From: Bacteroidales bacterium | Lineage (GTDB): Bacteria; Bacteroidota; Bacteroidia; Bacteroidales; UBA7960 | Assembly (NCBI GenBank): GCA_003550725.1 | Contig: PUKZ01000148.1 | Span: 1 to 64,000 of the forward strand | Direction of reading: 5' to 3' | DNA: 64,000 nt | Shown here: positions 29,615 to 41,710 of the stretch, piece after piece | Layout: the number at the start of each line of letters is the position of its first letter | Position numbering within the stretch: the stretch's first letter is position 1 | Notes under the pieces: model-generated | Told to the model about the DNA's origin: nothing | The model's input: the letters and a program-made list of their open reading frames with translations, nothing else | Databases searched by the model: none | Translations under genes and position numbers: made by a program

Positions 29615-29622
29615 TACTTTCG
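29615..29622 (+). promoter_or_regulatory. Possible pyrG -7 element TACTTTCG
   Basis: Seven of eight match to TAnnTTTG, 43 bp before the pyrG start. The divergent spacer 29305-29665 otherwise shows only the thrS promoter. Confidence 0.35.
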
Positions 29623-29632
29623 CAACATATAA

Positions 29633-31291
<1,659 letters not shown>

Positions 31292-31375
31292 AAATCATAC
31301 TCGAAAAATATATTTTTCAAAACAGTAGCAAATATTTTTGTTATTATTTAGTTTATTAAAATGAATTTTTTAAGC

Positions 31376-31383
31376 TATCTTTG
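31376..31383 (+). promoter_or_regulatory. yidC promoter, -7 element TATCTTTG
   Basis: Exact TAnnTTTG, 22 bp before the yidC ATG, identical to the boxes of thrS and rlmD. No clear -33 element. Confidence 0.5.
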
Positions 31384-31405
31384 CACTTTTAAAAATTTAA
31401 TATAA

Positions 31406-33349
31406 ATGAACCGCGACAATATAATAGGATTAATAGTCATTCTTTTTTTAATGATAGGCTATAGTATATATATAGCCCCCTCGGAAGAAGAACAGCAAAG
31501 GCGAATACAAGAACGAGAAAGGATACAAGACAGTATTGCTGAAGCTGAAAGAAAAAAAGTTGAAGAAGATACTATAGAAGTAGAAAAAGATACTGATGAT
31601 ATAGAGACGGTAATTCCGGATGAAGAAATAGAAGAAGAGCTTGATAAAGAAGTAGAGTACGAAGCTTTACGTGATCAATATGGCCTTTTTGCCGGAAGCG
31701 CTACCGGCGAAGATAAATTATATACTCTGGAAAGTGAAGTTTTAAAGCTTCAAATAAGCAAACAAGGTGGTTATATACACTCAGTTGAGCTTAAAGAATA
31801 CAAAACTTATAAAAATGAACCTCTTAAGCTTTTTTATGGTAACGATGATAAGTTGTCGTTAAACTTTTTCTACGGAAACCGGGTTATTAATACCGCCAAC
31901 TTCTTTTTTGAACCCCATTTTGATAATGAGCAGTTTCTTATAGATAAAAACCACTTAAAAGTTGAACCTGGTGATTCAGTTACGTTTTCCATGCGATTGC
32001 ATGTTGATAACTCTACAGAAGACAATCCCAGGTATATAGAATTTCAATACGGCATTCATGGCGACAGTTATATGACTGACTTTAATATCGGTTTTGTCGG
32101 GATGCAAGACATTGTTGCAGCCAACACATCTCATATCAACCTCGACTGGAATATTAACATGCCACGTCATGAAAAAAACCGCGATTTTGAACAAAGCAGG
32201 TCTGCTTTATACTACAGGTATGCTACAGGGGATGTTGACAACCTAAGACGAAACCGGGATGATTCTGAAAATATTGGTTCAAGGGTAAATTGGGTATCTT
32301 TTAAACAACAGTTTTTTTCATCAGTATTAATTGCTGAAGATAATTTTTCAAATGCTCATTTAGAAAGTATCTTATTTGATGAAGAAAATGAAGAGTTTTT
32401 GAAAAAATTATCAGCATCAATGGATTTGCCATACTCCTCACGTGATGTTACGAATTATTATCCAATGCAGTTTTATTTCGGGCCAAATCATTATCAAACA
32501 CTGGCTAAATATGATATGGACCTTGAAAGACAGATAAATCTTGGATGGGGTATATTCGGCTGGATTAATAGATTGGCAATAATTCCGGTATTTAACTTTT
32601 TGGATGGGTTTATTTTTAATTATGGTATTATCATTTTAATACTCACTTTTTTGCTTAAATTGGTTTTATTGCCTATAGCGTACAAAACATACATGTCATC
32701 AGCCAAAATGAGGGTTTTAAAGCCTGAAATAGAGGAGTTAGGTAAAAAATATCCTAAAAAGGAAGATGCAATGAAAAAGCAACAGGCAACTATGGCGCTA
32801 TACAAAAAAGCTGGAGTTAACCCAATGGCGGGATGTGTTCCGATGTTGCTTCAATTACCTATACTTATTGCAATGTTTAGGTTTTTTCCTGCTTCTATTG
32901 AACTCAGACATGAACCATTTTTATGGGCTACAGACCTTTCTTCCTACGACTCAATATTAGACCTCCCTTTCAGCATTCCTTTTTACGGTGATCACGTCAG
33001 TCTGTTTACCTTACTCATGGCTACTTCAACTATTATTTACACAAGGATGAACAGCCAAATGATGGGAAGTACAAATCAAATGCCGGGGATGAAAACCATG
33101 CTATACATGATGCCCATAATGTTGCTAGGTATATTTAACAGCTTTCCGGCCGGCCTTAGCTACTATTATTTTCTTACTAACCTTATTACCTTCGGGCAAA
33201 TGTTCCTGTTCAGGACATTTGTCAATGAAGATGCTATTTACAAAAAAATACAGGAAAATAAGAAAAAACCTGTAAAAAAATCAAAATGGCAGAAAAAGCT
33301 TGAAGACATTCAAAAAGAAAAAGCCAACCAAGCAAAAAGAAAAAGATAA
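31406..33349 (+). CDS. yidC: Membrane protein insertase YidC
   Basis: A 647-residue insertase that folds proteins into the inner membrane, alone or with SecYEG. An N-terminal anchor (IIGLIVILFLMIGYSIYIAP) is followed by a long acidic coiled segment. The periplasmic P1 beta domain covers about 110-370. The Oxa1/YidC core is at 385-620 (YGIIILILTFLLKLVLLPIA; MAGCVPMLLQLPILIAMFRF), followed by a Lys-rich tail that contacts the ribosome. The extended Glu-rich linker (AEAERKKVEEDTIEVEKD) is typical of Bacteroidota. Confidence 0.96.
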   Translation: MNRDNIIGLIVILFLMIGYSIYIAPSEEEQQRRIQERERIQDSIAEAERKKVEEDTIEVEKDTDDIETVIPDEEIEEELDKEVEYEALRDQYGLFAGSATGEDKLYTLESEVLKLQISKQGGYIHSVELKEYKTYKNEPLKLFYGNDDKLSLNFFYGNRVINTANFFFEPHFDNEQFLIDKNHLKVEPGDSVTFSMRLHVDNSTEDNPRYIEFQYGIHGDSYMTDFNIGFVGMQDIVAANTSHINLDWNINMPRHEKNRDFEQSRSALYYRYATGDVDNLRRNRDDSENIGSRVNWVSFKQQFFSSVLIAEDNFSNAHLESILFDEENEEFLKKLSASMDLPYSSRDVTNYYPMQFYFGPNHYQTLAKYDMDLERQINLGWGIFGWINRLAIIPVFNFLDGFIFNYGIIILILTFLLKLVLLPIAYKTYMSSAKMRVLKPEIEELGKKYPKKEDAMKKQQATMALYKKAGVNPMAGCVPMLLQLPILIAMFRFFPASIELRHEPFLWATDLSSYDSILDLPFSIPFYGDHVSLFTLLMATSTIIYTRMNSQMMGSTNQMPGMKTMLYMMPIMLLGIFNSFPAGLSYYYFLTNLITFGQMFLFRTFVNEDAIYKKIQENKKKPVKKSKWQKKLEDIQKEKANQAKRKR

Positions 33350-33465
33350 TAACTTGTCAATTAACAAAATTTAAATTCCTTGATTTTTTTTTAAAAAATC
33401 TGGTTGTTATATTTGAAATACAAAAGAATGTTTTTAATATTAATAACCAATAAAATAATCAAGCT

Positions 33466-34566
33466 ATGAAAAAACAAATAATATTAGCCACATTAATATC
33501 ATCATTTTCGCTGTTATTATTTATGTCTTGCGAAGATGATAACGACAACGATTTACTTTCACCAGAAGAAGCAAAAACAGAAATACGAAATACTGATGAA
33601 TCTATAGCCACCCATATAAATGATATGCAAAATTCAAAAGCTGTTCTGACAATGGAGTTTTTCTCTGAACTTGTTAATGAACGGCAGATTGACTTAAAAT
33701 CTTTTGCAGAAGCAACTATTAAAAAAACTCCGAAACAATTTTTTACAAAACCCGGTTATTTTTCATCATCTCTAATCAAATCTCACAAAGCAGATGATAT
33801 TGATCCTACAGAAGATACAGGCATTTATGAATACGATTTTGACAAAAATGAATTTGTATTGATAGAGAATTATGTAGATTATTTAAAGTTCATATTTCCT
33901 GCTGACCAGGAAGCTTTTAATAAAGAGGAAAACAATGCTGAATTAAGAATTGATGAATTTATAGTAATTAAAGATAATGATGACGAAATACCAATAAAAA
34001 TAATTCTTAAACTCACTGTTGATGAAGAAAAACTTGTTTCATTAGATTACAACATGCAGCTTGGTGAGCGTTATCATATGCCGGTAAGCGGGTCGGCAGA
34101 ATTAGTAATGCCTCCTTATAATATTGAAGTTGCATTATCGGGTACTGAGCCAGATTTTGAATCATCAATGAATTGGAGCATAGATAACACTACATTAGCG
34201 AATTATTATCTTGAACTTACCGTTGATTTGGAAAAAGAAACTCCCGAATTAATTGATGGGAATATGCAATTTGTTCCTATAAAATTTGATGGGAATGTTC
34301 ATGCCTTAAATATTGAAGAGCATATTGAAGATGCCGAAAATGGTAATGGTGATATAGATATCGATTATTTAAATGAGCAATTAGATATTGAAGTTATTCA
34401 TACCGATTATAATCAGGTAATTGGACATTTGAATTTTTCTGTTGTTTTTGAAGAAGATGAACCTGTATTATTAATCACTATTGTATATCAAGACGATTCG
34501 TGGGAGTATATAAACGAAGCTATGCCTGAAATTGCTGCCATAATTGGCTGGAATAACAATGATTGA
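33466..34566 (+). CDS. Hypothetical acidic lipoprotein
   Basis: A 366-residue protein with a lipoprotein signal (MKKQIILATLISSFSLLLFMSC, Cys at about 22) followed by an Asp-rich stretch (EDDNDNDLL). An Asp or Asn just after the Cys is common in surface-retained lipoproteins of this phylum. The remainder is rich in beta strands and acidic residues, with no motif I recognise. It lies 116 bp after yidC and ends 28 bp before a strong terminator. Confidence 0.7.
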   Translation: MKKQIILATLISSFSLLLFMSCEDDNDNDLLSPEEAKTEIRNTDESIATHINDMQNSKAVLTMEFFSELVNERQIDLKSFAEATIKKTPKQFFTKPGYFSSSLIKSHKADDIDPTEDTGIYEYDFDKNEFVLIENYVDYLKFIFPADQEAFNKEENNAELRIDEFIVIKDNDDEIPIKIILKLTVDEEKLVSLDYNMQLGERYHMPVSGSAELVMPPYNIEVALSGTEPDFESSMNWSIDNTTLANYYLELTVDLEKETPELIDGNMQFVPIKFDGNVHALNIEEHIEDAENGNGDIDIDYLNEQLDIEVIHTDYNQVIGHLNFSVVFEEDEPVLLITIVYQDDSWEYINEAMPEIAAIIGWNNND

Positions 34567-34594
34567 AGTAAAGTAAACTGAAAAAAATAAAGAG

Positions 34595-34634
34595 AAAAAA
34601 ACCGCATCTTTAACAAAAGGTGCGGTTTTTTTTA
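34595..34634 (+). terminator. Intrinsic terminator after the lipoprotein gene
   Basis: AACCGCATCTTT pairs with AAAGGTGCGGTT (one T-G wobble) around a short loop, followed by eight T. Flanking A/T runs extend the stem in both directions, so it may also work in reverse. Confidence 0.85.
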
Positions 34635-34653
34635 ATTTGACAATTTAAAATAA

Positions 34654-34681
34654 TTGCATTCGAAGCTATTTGTTAACTTTG
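34654..34681 (+). promoter_or_regulatory. purB promoter (TTG-N17-TAACTTTG)
   Basis: The -33 TTG at 34654-34656 and an exact -7 TAACTTTG at 34674-34681 are separated by 17 nt, as in the Bacteroidota primary-sigma consensus. It lies 14 bp before the purB ATG and just after a terminator. Confidence 0.6.
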
Positions 34682-34695
34682 CAGAAAAAAGTATT

Positions 34696-36051
34696 ATGAA
34701 AAATCAGGAACTTTATAATATTTCACCGATTGACGGAAGATACAGAGAAAAAACATCTTCGCTGCAAAATTACTTCAGTGAAGCTGCACTCATAAAGTAC
34801 CGGGTGTTTGTTGAGGTAGAATATTTTATCGCATTATGCAAATTACCACTACCCCAATTAAAAAATCTTGAAACATCATATTTTGAAAAGTTAACGAATA
34901 TTTATAAATCATTTTCCGATAATGACGCTCTAAGAGTTAAAGAGATTGAACAATCTACAAATCATGATATAAAAGCTGTAGAATATTTTCTTAAAGAGAA
35001 ATTTGAACAGCTCGATATGGATAAATATAAGGAGTTTATTCATTTTGGGCTAACATCACAAGATATTAATAATACTGCTATTCCTCTTTTGTTAAAAGAC
35101 AGTATAACCTATGAGTTATTGCCAAAAATAGAAGAGCTGTTATATGATTTAGAAAATTTGTCAAAAAAATGGCTTTCATACCCAATGCTTGCACGTACGC
35201 ATGGACAAGCTGCTTCACCGACAACTGTCGGAAAAGAAATTTATGTTTTTTATTACAGACTGCAAAACCAATTACAACAATTAAAAAATATTAGCTACCC
35301 TGCTAAATTTGGTGGTGCTACAGGTAATTTCAACGCTCATCAAATATCCTATCCTGACGTTAACTGGATTGAATTTGCTAATCAGTTTATTGAAGAAAAC
35401 TTAAAACTAAAACGCTCCGAAGTAACAACACAAATAGATAACTATGACGGCATATCAGAAATATTCGATTGCCTGAAAAGGATCTGTATAATCATTAATG
35501 ACCTTAACAAAGATTTATGGGCATACATATCGATGGATTATTTCAAACAAAATATCTCCAAAAATGAAGTAGGGTCTTCAGCTATGCCTCACAAAGTAAA
35601 CCCTATTGATTTTGAAAATTCTGAGGGTAACTGTGGAATTGCTGTTGTACTTTTCGAACATCTGTCGGCTAAACTGCCAATTTCGAGATTGCAGCGTGAC
35701 CTAACTGACTCCACAGTAATAAGAAATATTGGCATCCCATGTGCTCACATGCTCTTAGCAATTAAGGCAACAATTAAAGGATTAAACAAACTTGTTATTA
35801 ATAAAACTCAAATTGACAAAGATCTGGAAAACAATTGGCAAATAGTTGCAGAAGCTATTCAAACTATATTACGGCGTGAAGGTTATCCAAAACCCTATGA
35901 AAAACTAAAAGAGCTAACAAGAGTAAATAAAATAATCGACCGGAAAACAATACATGATTTTATAGATAAGCTTGAAATAGACAAAGAAATAAAAAATGAA
36001 ATGAAAAACATTACTCCCTTTAACTATACAGGAATTATGCCGAAAATTTGA
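34696..36051 (+). CDS. purB: Adenylosuccinate lyase
   Basis: A 451-residue lyase of the fumarase/aspartase superfamily. It acts twice in purine synthesis: SAICAR to AICAR, and adenylosuccinate to AMP. It starts MKNQELYNISPIDGRYREK, the family's usual N-terminus; the upstream in-frame TTG at 34654 is part of the promoter. HFGLTSQDINNTA and the catalytic signature GSSAMPHKVNPIDFENSEGN (about 293-312) are intact. Length matches the E. coli-like long form of PurB. Confidence 0.96.
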   Translation: MKNQELYNISPIDGRYREKTSSLQNYFSEAALIKYRVFVEVEYFIALCKLPLPQLKNLETSYFEKLTNIYKSFSDNDALRVKEIEQSTNHDIKAVEYFLKEKFEQLDMDKYKEFIHFGLTSQDINNTAIPLLLKDSITYELLPKIEELLYDLENLSKKWLSYPMLARTHGQAASPTTVGKEIYVFYYRLQNQLQQLKNISYPAKFGGATGNFNAHQISYPDVNWIEFANQFIEENLKLKRSEVTTQIDNYDGISEIFDCLKRICIIINDLNKDLWAYISMDYFKQNISKNEVGSSAMPHKVNPIDFENSEGNCGIAVVLFEHLSAKLPISRLQRDLTDSTVIRNIGIPCAHMLLAIKATIKGLNKLVINKTQIDKDLENNWQIVAEAIQTILRREGYPKPYEKLKELTRVNKIIDRKTIHDFIDKLEIDKEIKNEMKNITPFNYTGIMPKI

Positions 36052-36184
36052 AGAAAATAAATTTTTAATAATTATGTAAAGCAATTAAAGTTTTTATAAA
36101 ACTTACAATAAGTCGAAAAATAAAGAGAATGACATTTTGATGAAAAAATATAAAAAAATACTTAAATAATTAACTCCTTACAGG

Positions 36185-37963
36185 TTGAATATTTTTTACA
36201 ATCTTATTTTTAATTTCTTGGCAGCTATTTTTGCAGTTTTTTCACTTACAATGATCGCTCCTGTTTTAGGCGTTTTGTTTGACAATCAGCCCATTGTAGA
36301 AGAACCTGTGCCATTGGCTTTATCTGTGGAGTCTGTAGAGCAAAATTTTAATTACTACGTAAGTTTATTAATAACTAACTATAGTGAATTTTATGCTCTT
36401 TTCTTTATTGCCTTTATTGTAATTATTACCAGCTTACTAAAAAATTGCTTCAGATATTTGGCAATGTTTCAACTTGCAACCACAAGGACCGGGGTTGTGA
36501 AAAATATTCGCAACAAGTTATATGACAAAACAATAGACTTGCCTCTCTCCTACTATACCAATGAGCGTAAAGGCGATGTTCTTTCAAGAATGACCAATGA
36601 TGTGCAGCAAATTGAGCTAAGCTTAATAAGCAGCCTTGAAATGATTATCCGGGAGCCATTAACAATTATGGTGTATCTGATAACTCTTTTTATAATGAGT
36701 CCTGTACTGACAATATTTGTTTTGATTCTTCTTCCATTAAGTGGCCTGATTATTGGTAGAATTGGCAAAAATCTTAAGATTTCAGCTTTGCGTGGACAAA
36801 GTAAACTGGGTATTATAATGTCTGTGATTGAAGAAACACTTACCGGTCTGAGAATAATAAAAGCATTTAATGCTGAAGACAAGATAAAAAGACGATTTTA
36901 TAGCTTGAACAGTCTTTATACCAGGGTTATGACCAAAATGTACCGCAGACATTATCTTGCCGGCCCTACAAGCGAGTTTTTAGGAACAATGGTTGTTGTA
37001 ATTATTGTTTTATACGGTGGCTTTTTGGTTTTGGAAGGTCAATCAAACCTTTCTTCCCAGGGCTTTATTGCTTACATTGCAATTTTCTCTCAAATAATAA
37101 GTCCTGCAAAACATTTTTCTAAAGCCTATTACAATATACAAAAAGGGATGGCTTCTGCCGACAGGTTTGAAGATATTATGCAAGCCAAAAATACTATTGT
37201 TGAAATCAAAAATCCCCTGCCCGTCAAATCCTTTAACAATCAAATAGAATATAAAAATGTGAGTTTTAGCTATGACGATAACAATGATGTATTAAAAAAC
37301 ATCAACCTTGTAATCCCCAAAGGCAAATCCATTGCTCTTGTTGGTCATTCAGGAGCAGGCAAGTCTACTTTCGTTGACCTGCTACCACGTATTCTTGATG
37401 TCACCAAAGGTGAAATACTTCTGGATGGAATTAACATCAAAAACTTCAAAATTAAAGACCTCAGAGCATTAATGGGTAATGTTAACCAGGAAGCAATACT
37501 ATTTAACGATAACTTTTTTAATAACATAGCCATAGGAAGCGAAAACGTTGCTGAAGATCAGGTTATAAGGGCTGCTAAAATAGCCAATGCTCATGAGTTT
37601 ATTATGCAAACAAAAAACGGATATTATTCAAACATTGGTGAAGGCGGTAACAAACTTTCCGGCGGACAGCGCCAAAGACTATCAATCGCAAGAGCCGTAT
37701 TGCATAATCCACCCATTTTGATTCTTGACGAAGCAACCTCATCACTCGATACCGAATCGGAAAGACTTGTACAAACAGCCCTTAGCAAAGTATTGGAAAA
37801 TAGAACATCAATTGTTATTGCCCACAGGCTCTCTACTGTAGTCAATGCCGACATGATCTGCGTACTGCAGGAAGGGAAAATTATTGAGACAGGCAATCAT
37901 CAAGAATTATTATCCCAAAATGGATTATATAAAAAATATCATAGTACACAAATGTTTTCGTAA
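36185..37963 (+). CDS. ABC exporter (fused membrane and ATPase), N-terminus interrupted by a stop codon
   Basis: A type I ABC exporter half-transporter of 592 residues from the TTG at 36185. Six membrane helices lie in the first 310 residues. The ATPase domain has Walker A VGHSGAGKSTFVDLL, signature KLSGGQRQRLSIARA, Walker B PILILDEATSSLD and the H-loop IVIAHRLSTV. The usual N-terminus is encoded in the same frame upstream: ATG at 36140, then KKYKKILK, a TAA at 36167, then LTPYRL leading into NIFYN. The product therefore lacks the first elbow helix unless the stop is a sequencing error or is bypassed. The substrate (lipid, lipid A-like or drug) is not readable. Confidence 0.8.
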   Translation: MNIFYNLIFNFLAAIFAVFSLTMIAPVLGVLFDNQPIVEEPVPLALSVESVEQNFNYYVSLLITNYSEFYALFFIAFIVIITSLLKNCFRYLAMFQLATTRTGVVKNIRNKLYDKTIDLPLSYYTNERKGDVLSRMTNDVQQIELSLISSLEMIIREPLTIMVYLITLFIMSPVLTIFVLILLPLSGLIIGRIGKNLKISALRGQSKLGIIMSVIEETLTGLRIIKAFNAEDKIKRRFYSLNSLYTRVMTKMYRRHYLAGPTSEFLGTMVVVIIVLYGGFLVLEGQSNLSSQGFIAYIAIFSQIISPAKHFSKAYYNIQKGMASADRFEDIMQAKNTIVEIKNPLPVKSFNNQIEYKNVSFSYDDNNDVLKNINLVIPKGKSIALVGHSGAGKSTFVDLLPRILDVTKGEILLDGINIKNFKIKDLRALMGNVNQEAILFNDNFFNNIAIGSENVAEDQVIRAAKIANAHEFIMQTKNGYYSNIGEGGNKLSGGQRQRLSIARAVLHNPPILILDEATSSLDTESERLVQTALSKVLENRTSIVIAHRLSTVVNADMICVLQEGKIIETGNHQELLSQNGLYKKYHSTQMFS

Positions 37964-38367
37964 TAACCCGATAAAGGCAGGTCAATCAGACACTTAATTT
38001 AACTTATTACATTTATCCTCCTGTGTTATAATTGCTATTTGTTTACCGCAATCATTGTTTTTTTTATTAACAAATAATTTTTTAAACAAAAACTACCCGA
38101 AAAAAATATACTAAATTGGGTTTTTTTAAAATAAAACATTAAATTTGTTATGTTAACCCCATTTGTCCTGGATTAGTTTTCAAGTATCCGAATAAATTTG
38201 TTTGTGTTTCTTTCTGTTTTTGTGATTTTGTAGCAAGATTAATTTTAACCGGATATTAATATTGATTTCTAAATGTTTGGATGAAAAAAACTCAAAAACT
38301 GACTTTTTTCAGTTTCAATTGAAAAAACTCGTTAAAAATTACACAGCTCATAAAGCTTATTAATAAA
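37964..38367. other. Non-coding spacer with a hairpin
   Basis: About 400 bp of AT-rich DNA between the ABC exporter and the helix-hairpin-helix gene. A TTTTTTCA/TGAAAAAA stem (about 38304-38330) and a CCC...GGGTTTTTTT arrangement near 38095-38130 are visible. The latter might act as a weak terminator for the exporter gene. No coding frame or RNA gene is supported. Confidence 0.4.
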
Positions 38368-39324
38368 GTGAACTGGAAAAATTATCTTACATTTAGTCGT
38401 TCTGAAAGAAACGGAATTGTGGTTTTTGCAATTCTGCTTGTTGTTATCATTTTAGCTCCTAAAATACATGATATTTTTTTTTATGAGCAAAAAAGAATTG
38501 ACCCTGAATCCTTCAAAAAAGATATTCTGGCCTTCGAAGATCAACTCAGAAAAATCGAGAACAAAACCAGGATATCATATACAACAAAAAAAACTCATGA
38601 TTTAAATAATAATCTGCCAAAGTCTGAAAAGCCTCAAATTTTACTACAGCCCATTGAGTTTAATCCTAACCAATTAGAGGAAAAATTATGGCTTGATATG
38701 GGCATGCCTGAAAATGTAGTCAGAACAATAAAAAATTATGAAGATGCCGGTGGTTCGTTCAGGTTTAAAGAAGATGTTAACCGTATATACGGCATTACAG
38801 ATGAAATGTATGCCCAACTTAGCCCTTATATTAAATTACCTTCTAAAGATCAATTTTATAAAGATAGTGAAAGCATAAAAGCAGATGAAGTGAAAGAAAC
38901 AGATGAAAAACCAGAGAAGCCTCTATTAGTGGATATCAATACCGCAGATACCCTGGAGCTAATGAAAATAAGAGGTATAGGCCCTTTTTATTCTAAATCA
39001 ATTGTAGAATACAGAAATTCTCTCGGCGGGTTTGTTTCTATTTATCAACTTATGGATATCTATGGCATGAATGATGAACGATTTGAATCAATAAAAAAAC
39101 ATATAATTATAAAGGATTCTGTAATTAAACAAATTAATATAAATGAGGCAGATTTTTCAGAGATGATCAGGCATCCCTATTTAAACAGAAATCTTGTGAA
39201 TAATTTAATTGTAATGCGTCAACAACATGGGAAATTTCATGCTATTGAAGATATAAAAAGATCGCACATTATAGATGATGAAACTTTTGCAATAATTGCA
39301 CCATATCTTAAACTTGATAAATGA
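38368..39324 (+). CDS. Membrane-anchored helix-hairpin-helix (ComEA-like) protein
   Basis: A 318-residue protein starting at GTG. The N-terminus NYLTFSRSERNGIVVFAILL followed by a single membrane helix (about 16-34) is typical of a Bacteroidota family. Three helix-hairpin-helix units follow: near 115-165 (WLDMGMPENVVRTIKNYEDA), 188-245 (VDINTADTLELMKIRGIGP) and 255-315 (ININEADFSEMIRHPYLNRN). The second has the canonical GIGP hairpin that binds DNA backbone. It may bind DNA at the outer face of the inner membrane, as ComEA does. There is no competence operon nearby. Confidence 0.85.
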   Translation: MNWKNYLTFSRSERNGIVVFAILLVVIILAPKIHDIFFYEQKRIDPESFKKDILAFEDQLRKIENKTRISYTTKKTHDLNNNLPKSEKPQILLQPIEFNPNQLEEKLWLDMGMPENVVRTIKNYEDAGGSFRFKEDVNRIYGITDEMYAQLSPYIKLPSKDQFYKDSESIKADEVKETDEKPEKPLLVDINTADTLELMKIRGIGPFYSKSIVEYRNSLGGFVSIYQLMDIYGMNDERFESIKKHIIIKDSVIKQININEADFSEMIRHPYLNRNLVNNLIVMRQQHGKFHAIEDIKRSHIIDDETFAIIAPYLKLDK

Positions 39325-39432
39325 AATTTACATGATTATTATACATTTTTCCATTCTGTTAAACAATAATTATAAACTATTTGTTATATTTACATAAAAT
39401 TTATTAAGTCTAAATAAAAATAATAAATCATC

Positions 39433-40173
39433 ATGAAAACAAAAACCATAAAAAAATCAATTATATTTCTAATAACTATAACAGTTATCGGATTTATAAC
39501 ATTAGCAAACCAGGCCATTAATGAATCCGAGAAGTTAAAGGAGATGAGCCGTAATAACCCTCATGAGTTACCTGACTTAGAGTATGAATATGATGCCCTC
39601 GAGCCATATATAGATGCCAAAACAATGAAAATACATCATAGCAAGCATCATCAGGCTTATGTAAATAATTTAAATTCGGCAATTACCGGTACAGAGTTAG
39701 AAAATATGGCACTGGAAAAAATATTCGAAAACATGAGTGCACATTCCGCCAGTGTCAGGAATAATGGAGGTGGTCATTACAATCACGCATTATTTTGGAA
39801 AGTTTTATCGCCGGATGGTGGCTCTATGCCGGGCAAAACGTTTCTTGATGTTCTTGAGAGCAGGTTTGGTTCATTTGACGATTTTAAAAATAAGTTTAAC
39901 ACTGCAGCTGCTACCCGTTTTGGTAGTGGTTGGGCATGGCTGATTGTAGATGATGAAGGCCAGCTTCAAATTACCAGTACACCAAATCAAGATAATCCAC
40001 TGATGGACGTGGTTGAAAAACAAGGAACACCCATCCTTGGACTGGATGTTTGGGAACATGCATATTATTTAAAATATCAAAACCGGAGAGCTGATTATAT
40101 TGGTGCATTTTGGAATGTGGTAAACTGGCCTGAAGTAGAGAAACGGTATAGGGAAGTGGTTAATAATTATTGA
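39433..40173 (+). CDS. sodA: Superoxide dismutase, Mn-type signature, exported
   Basis: A 246-residue enzyme with an N-terminal export signal or anchor ([19 protein letters not shown]) not present in the second copy at 56225. The catalytic domain begins [19 protein letters not shown]. Metal ligands are His in [13 protein letters not shown], His in [11 protein letters not shown], and Asp and His in [21 protein letters not shown]. The NNGGGHYNH form and the Gln in STPNQDNPL are the classical Mn-type markers. It probably detoxifies superoxide in the periplasm or at the membrane surface. It ends 18 bp before a bidirectional terminator. Confidence 0.92.
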   Translation: MKTKTIKKSIIFLITITVIGFITLANQAINESEKLKEMSRNNPHELPDLEYEYDALEPYIDAKTMKIHHSKHHQAYVNNLNSAITGTELENMALEKIFENMSAHSASVRNNGGGHYNHALFWKVLSPDGGSMPGKTFLDVLESRFGSFDDFKNKFNTAAATRFGSGWAWLIVDDEGQLQITSTPNQDNPLMDVVEKQGTPILGLDVWEHAYYLKYQNRRADYIGAFWNVVNWPEVEKRYREVVNNY

Positions 40174-40191
40174 TTTTTTATTATTTGTGAT

Positions 40192-40234
40192 AAAATTCCG
40201 GCGGTAAGCAATTAACTTGCACCGCCGGAATTTT
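40192..40234. terminator. Bidirectional intrinsic terminator between sodA and rocD
   Basis: A perfect 14-bp inverted repeat (40192-40205 with 40221-40234) with a GC-rich centre GGCGGT/ACCGCC and flanking A and T runs. The two genes converge on it, so it serves both. Confidence 0.9.
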
Positions 40235-40255
40235 TTATTTGGTAATACAAAACCA

Positions 40256-41491
40256 TTATTCGAAAGATAAAACTGATTTTTTGATAATTTCAACACACTC
40301 CATGAGTTGTTCTTCAGTAATAACTAATGGGGGTGCAAAACGTATCTTATCACCATGAGTGGGTTTAGCCAAAAGGCCATTTTCAGCCATTTTTACACAT
40401 ACATCCCAGGCTGTTTTTCCGCCTTTAGGTTTGATTACTATTGCATTGAGCAATCCTTTTCCCCTAACAACCGAGATCATATCGGTTTTAATTGCTTTTA
40501 GTTCACGTCTTAATATTTCACCAAGTTTTTGTGACCTTTCACACAGGTTTTCGTCTCTAACAACATCCAGTGCAGCTATAGCTACACGACCTGCAACCGG
40601 GTTACCTCCAAATGTGGATCCATGTTGCCCCGGCTGAATAACAAGCATAATGTCATCGTTAGCCAGAACGGCAGATACAGGGTATAACCCTCCACTTATA
40701 GCTTTACCAAGAACCAGAACATCGGGCTTTACATTTTCATGATCACATGCTAATCTTTTTCCCGTGCGGGCAATTCCGGTTTGAACTTCATCTGCAATAA
40801 AAAGCACACCAGCTTCCTCACAAAGTTGTTTAGCTTTTGTCAGGTATCCTTCATCCGGAACAAATACACCTGCTTCACCTTGTATCGGTTCGACAAGAAA
40901 ACCTGCCACATCAGGATCCTTCAATGCCTCAGCCAAAGCTTCGGTATCGTTGTATGGAATGCTTATAAAACCGGGTGTATATGGCCCGTATTCTTTGGTT
41001 GCATCATGATCTGATGAAAATGAAATAATAGTTGTAGTACGTCCATGAAAATTCCCTTCACAAACAATAATTTTTGCCTTGTTTTCACCAATGCCTTTTT
41101 TTTGATATGCCCATTTACGACAAAGCTTGATAGAAGTTTCAACTGCTTCGGCACCGGTGTTCATGGGTAGTATTTTATCAAACCCAAAATATTCGGTAAC
41201 ATATTTCTCATATACTCCCAATACATCATTATAAAATGCACGTGAAGTAAGTGCCAGCTTTCCGGCTTGTTCAGTCAGAGCTTTAACAATCTTTGGATGA
41301 CAATGACCCTGATTTACAGCCGAGTAAGCAGATAAAAAATCATAATAACGCTTTCCTTCAGAGTCCCAAACATATACACCTTCACCTTTACTAAGTACTA
41401 CAGGTAGTGGATGATAATTGTGTGCACCATATTTTGACTCCAGGTCCATGGCCATCTTAGATGTAATCTTTTCATTAAATTGTGTACTCAT
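40256..41491 (-). CDS. rocD: Ornithine--oxo-acid aminotransferase
   Basis: A 411-residue class III PLP aminotransferase that converts ornithine and 2-oxoglutarate to glutamate semialdehyde and glutamate. The PLP-lysine segment is [20 protein letters not shown], with [15 protein letters not shown] before it. [20 protein letters not shown] and [19 protein letters not shown] are characteristic of ornithine rather than acetylornithine aminotransferases. Expected cytosolic. A TATATTTG box lies 54 bp upstream. Confidence 0.93.
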   Translation of the reverse strand: MSTQFNEKITSKMAMDLESKYGAHNYHPLPVVLSKGEGVYVWDSEGKRYYDFLSAYSAVNQGHCHPKIVKALTEQAGKLALTSRAFYNDVLGVYEKYVTEYFGFDKILPMNTGAEAVETSIKLCRKWAYQKKGIGENKAKIIVCEGNFHGRTTTIISFSSDHDATKEYGPYTPGFISIPYNDTEALAEALKDPDVAGFLVEPIQGEAGVFVPDEGYLTKAKQLCEEAGVLFIADEVQTGIARTGKRLACDHENVKPDVLVLGKAISGGLYPVSAVLANDDIMLVIQPGQHGSTFGGNPVAGRVAIAALDVVRDENLCERSQKLGEILRRELKAIKTDMISVVRGKGLLNAIVIKPKGGKTAWDVCVKMAENGLLAKPTHGDKIRFAPPLVITEEQLMECVEIIKKSVLSFE

Positions 41492-41544
41492 AACATTTAT
41501 ATAATTTAAAATTTAAACATTGCTTTGATAATAAACATTTTCAG

Positions 41545-41552
41545 CAAATATA
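41545..41552 (-). promoter_or_regulatory. rocD promoter, -7 element TATATTTG
   Basis: Exact TAnnTTTG on the minus strand, 53 bp before the rocD start. No clear -33 element. Confidence 0.4.
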
Positions 41553-41710
41553 GATAATTTAAATCACTAAAAAAAATAACCTGCAATATTGTTATTATTA
41601 AACAACAGCACCAAAGAAAATAATATGTTATTAAGTTATGATTTATAAAAATCAACTTAAAAACTAAATAGCATAGCTTTTAAATACTATCATTACTCTG
41701 GTGAAATACT

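Noticed and set aside
36140-36169. Recoding of TAA as Tyr
   Set aside because: TAA ends many intact genes in this window, so a changed code is not credible.
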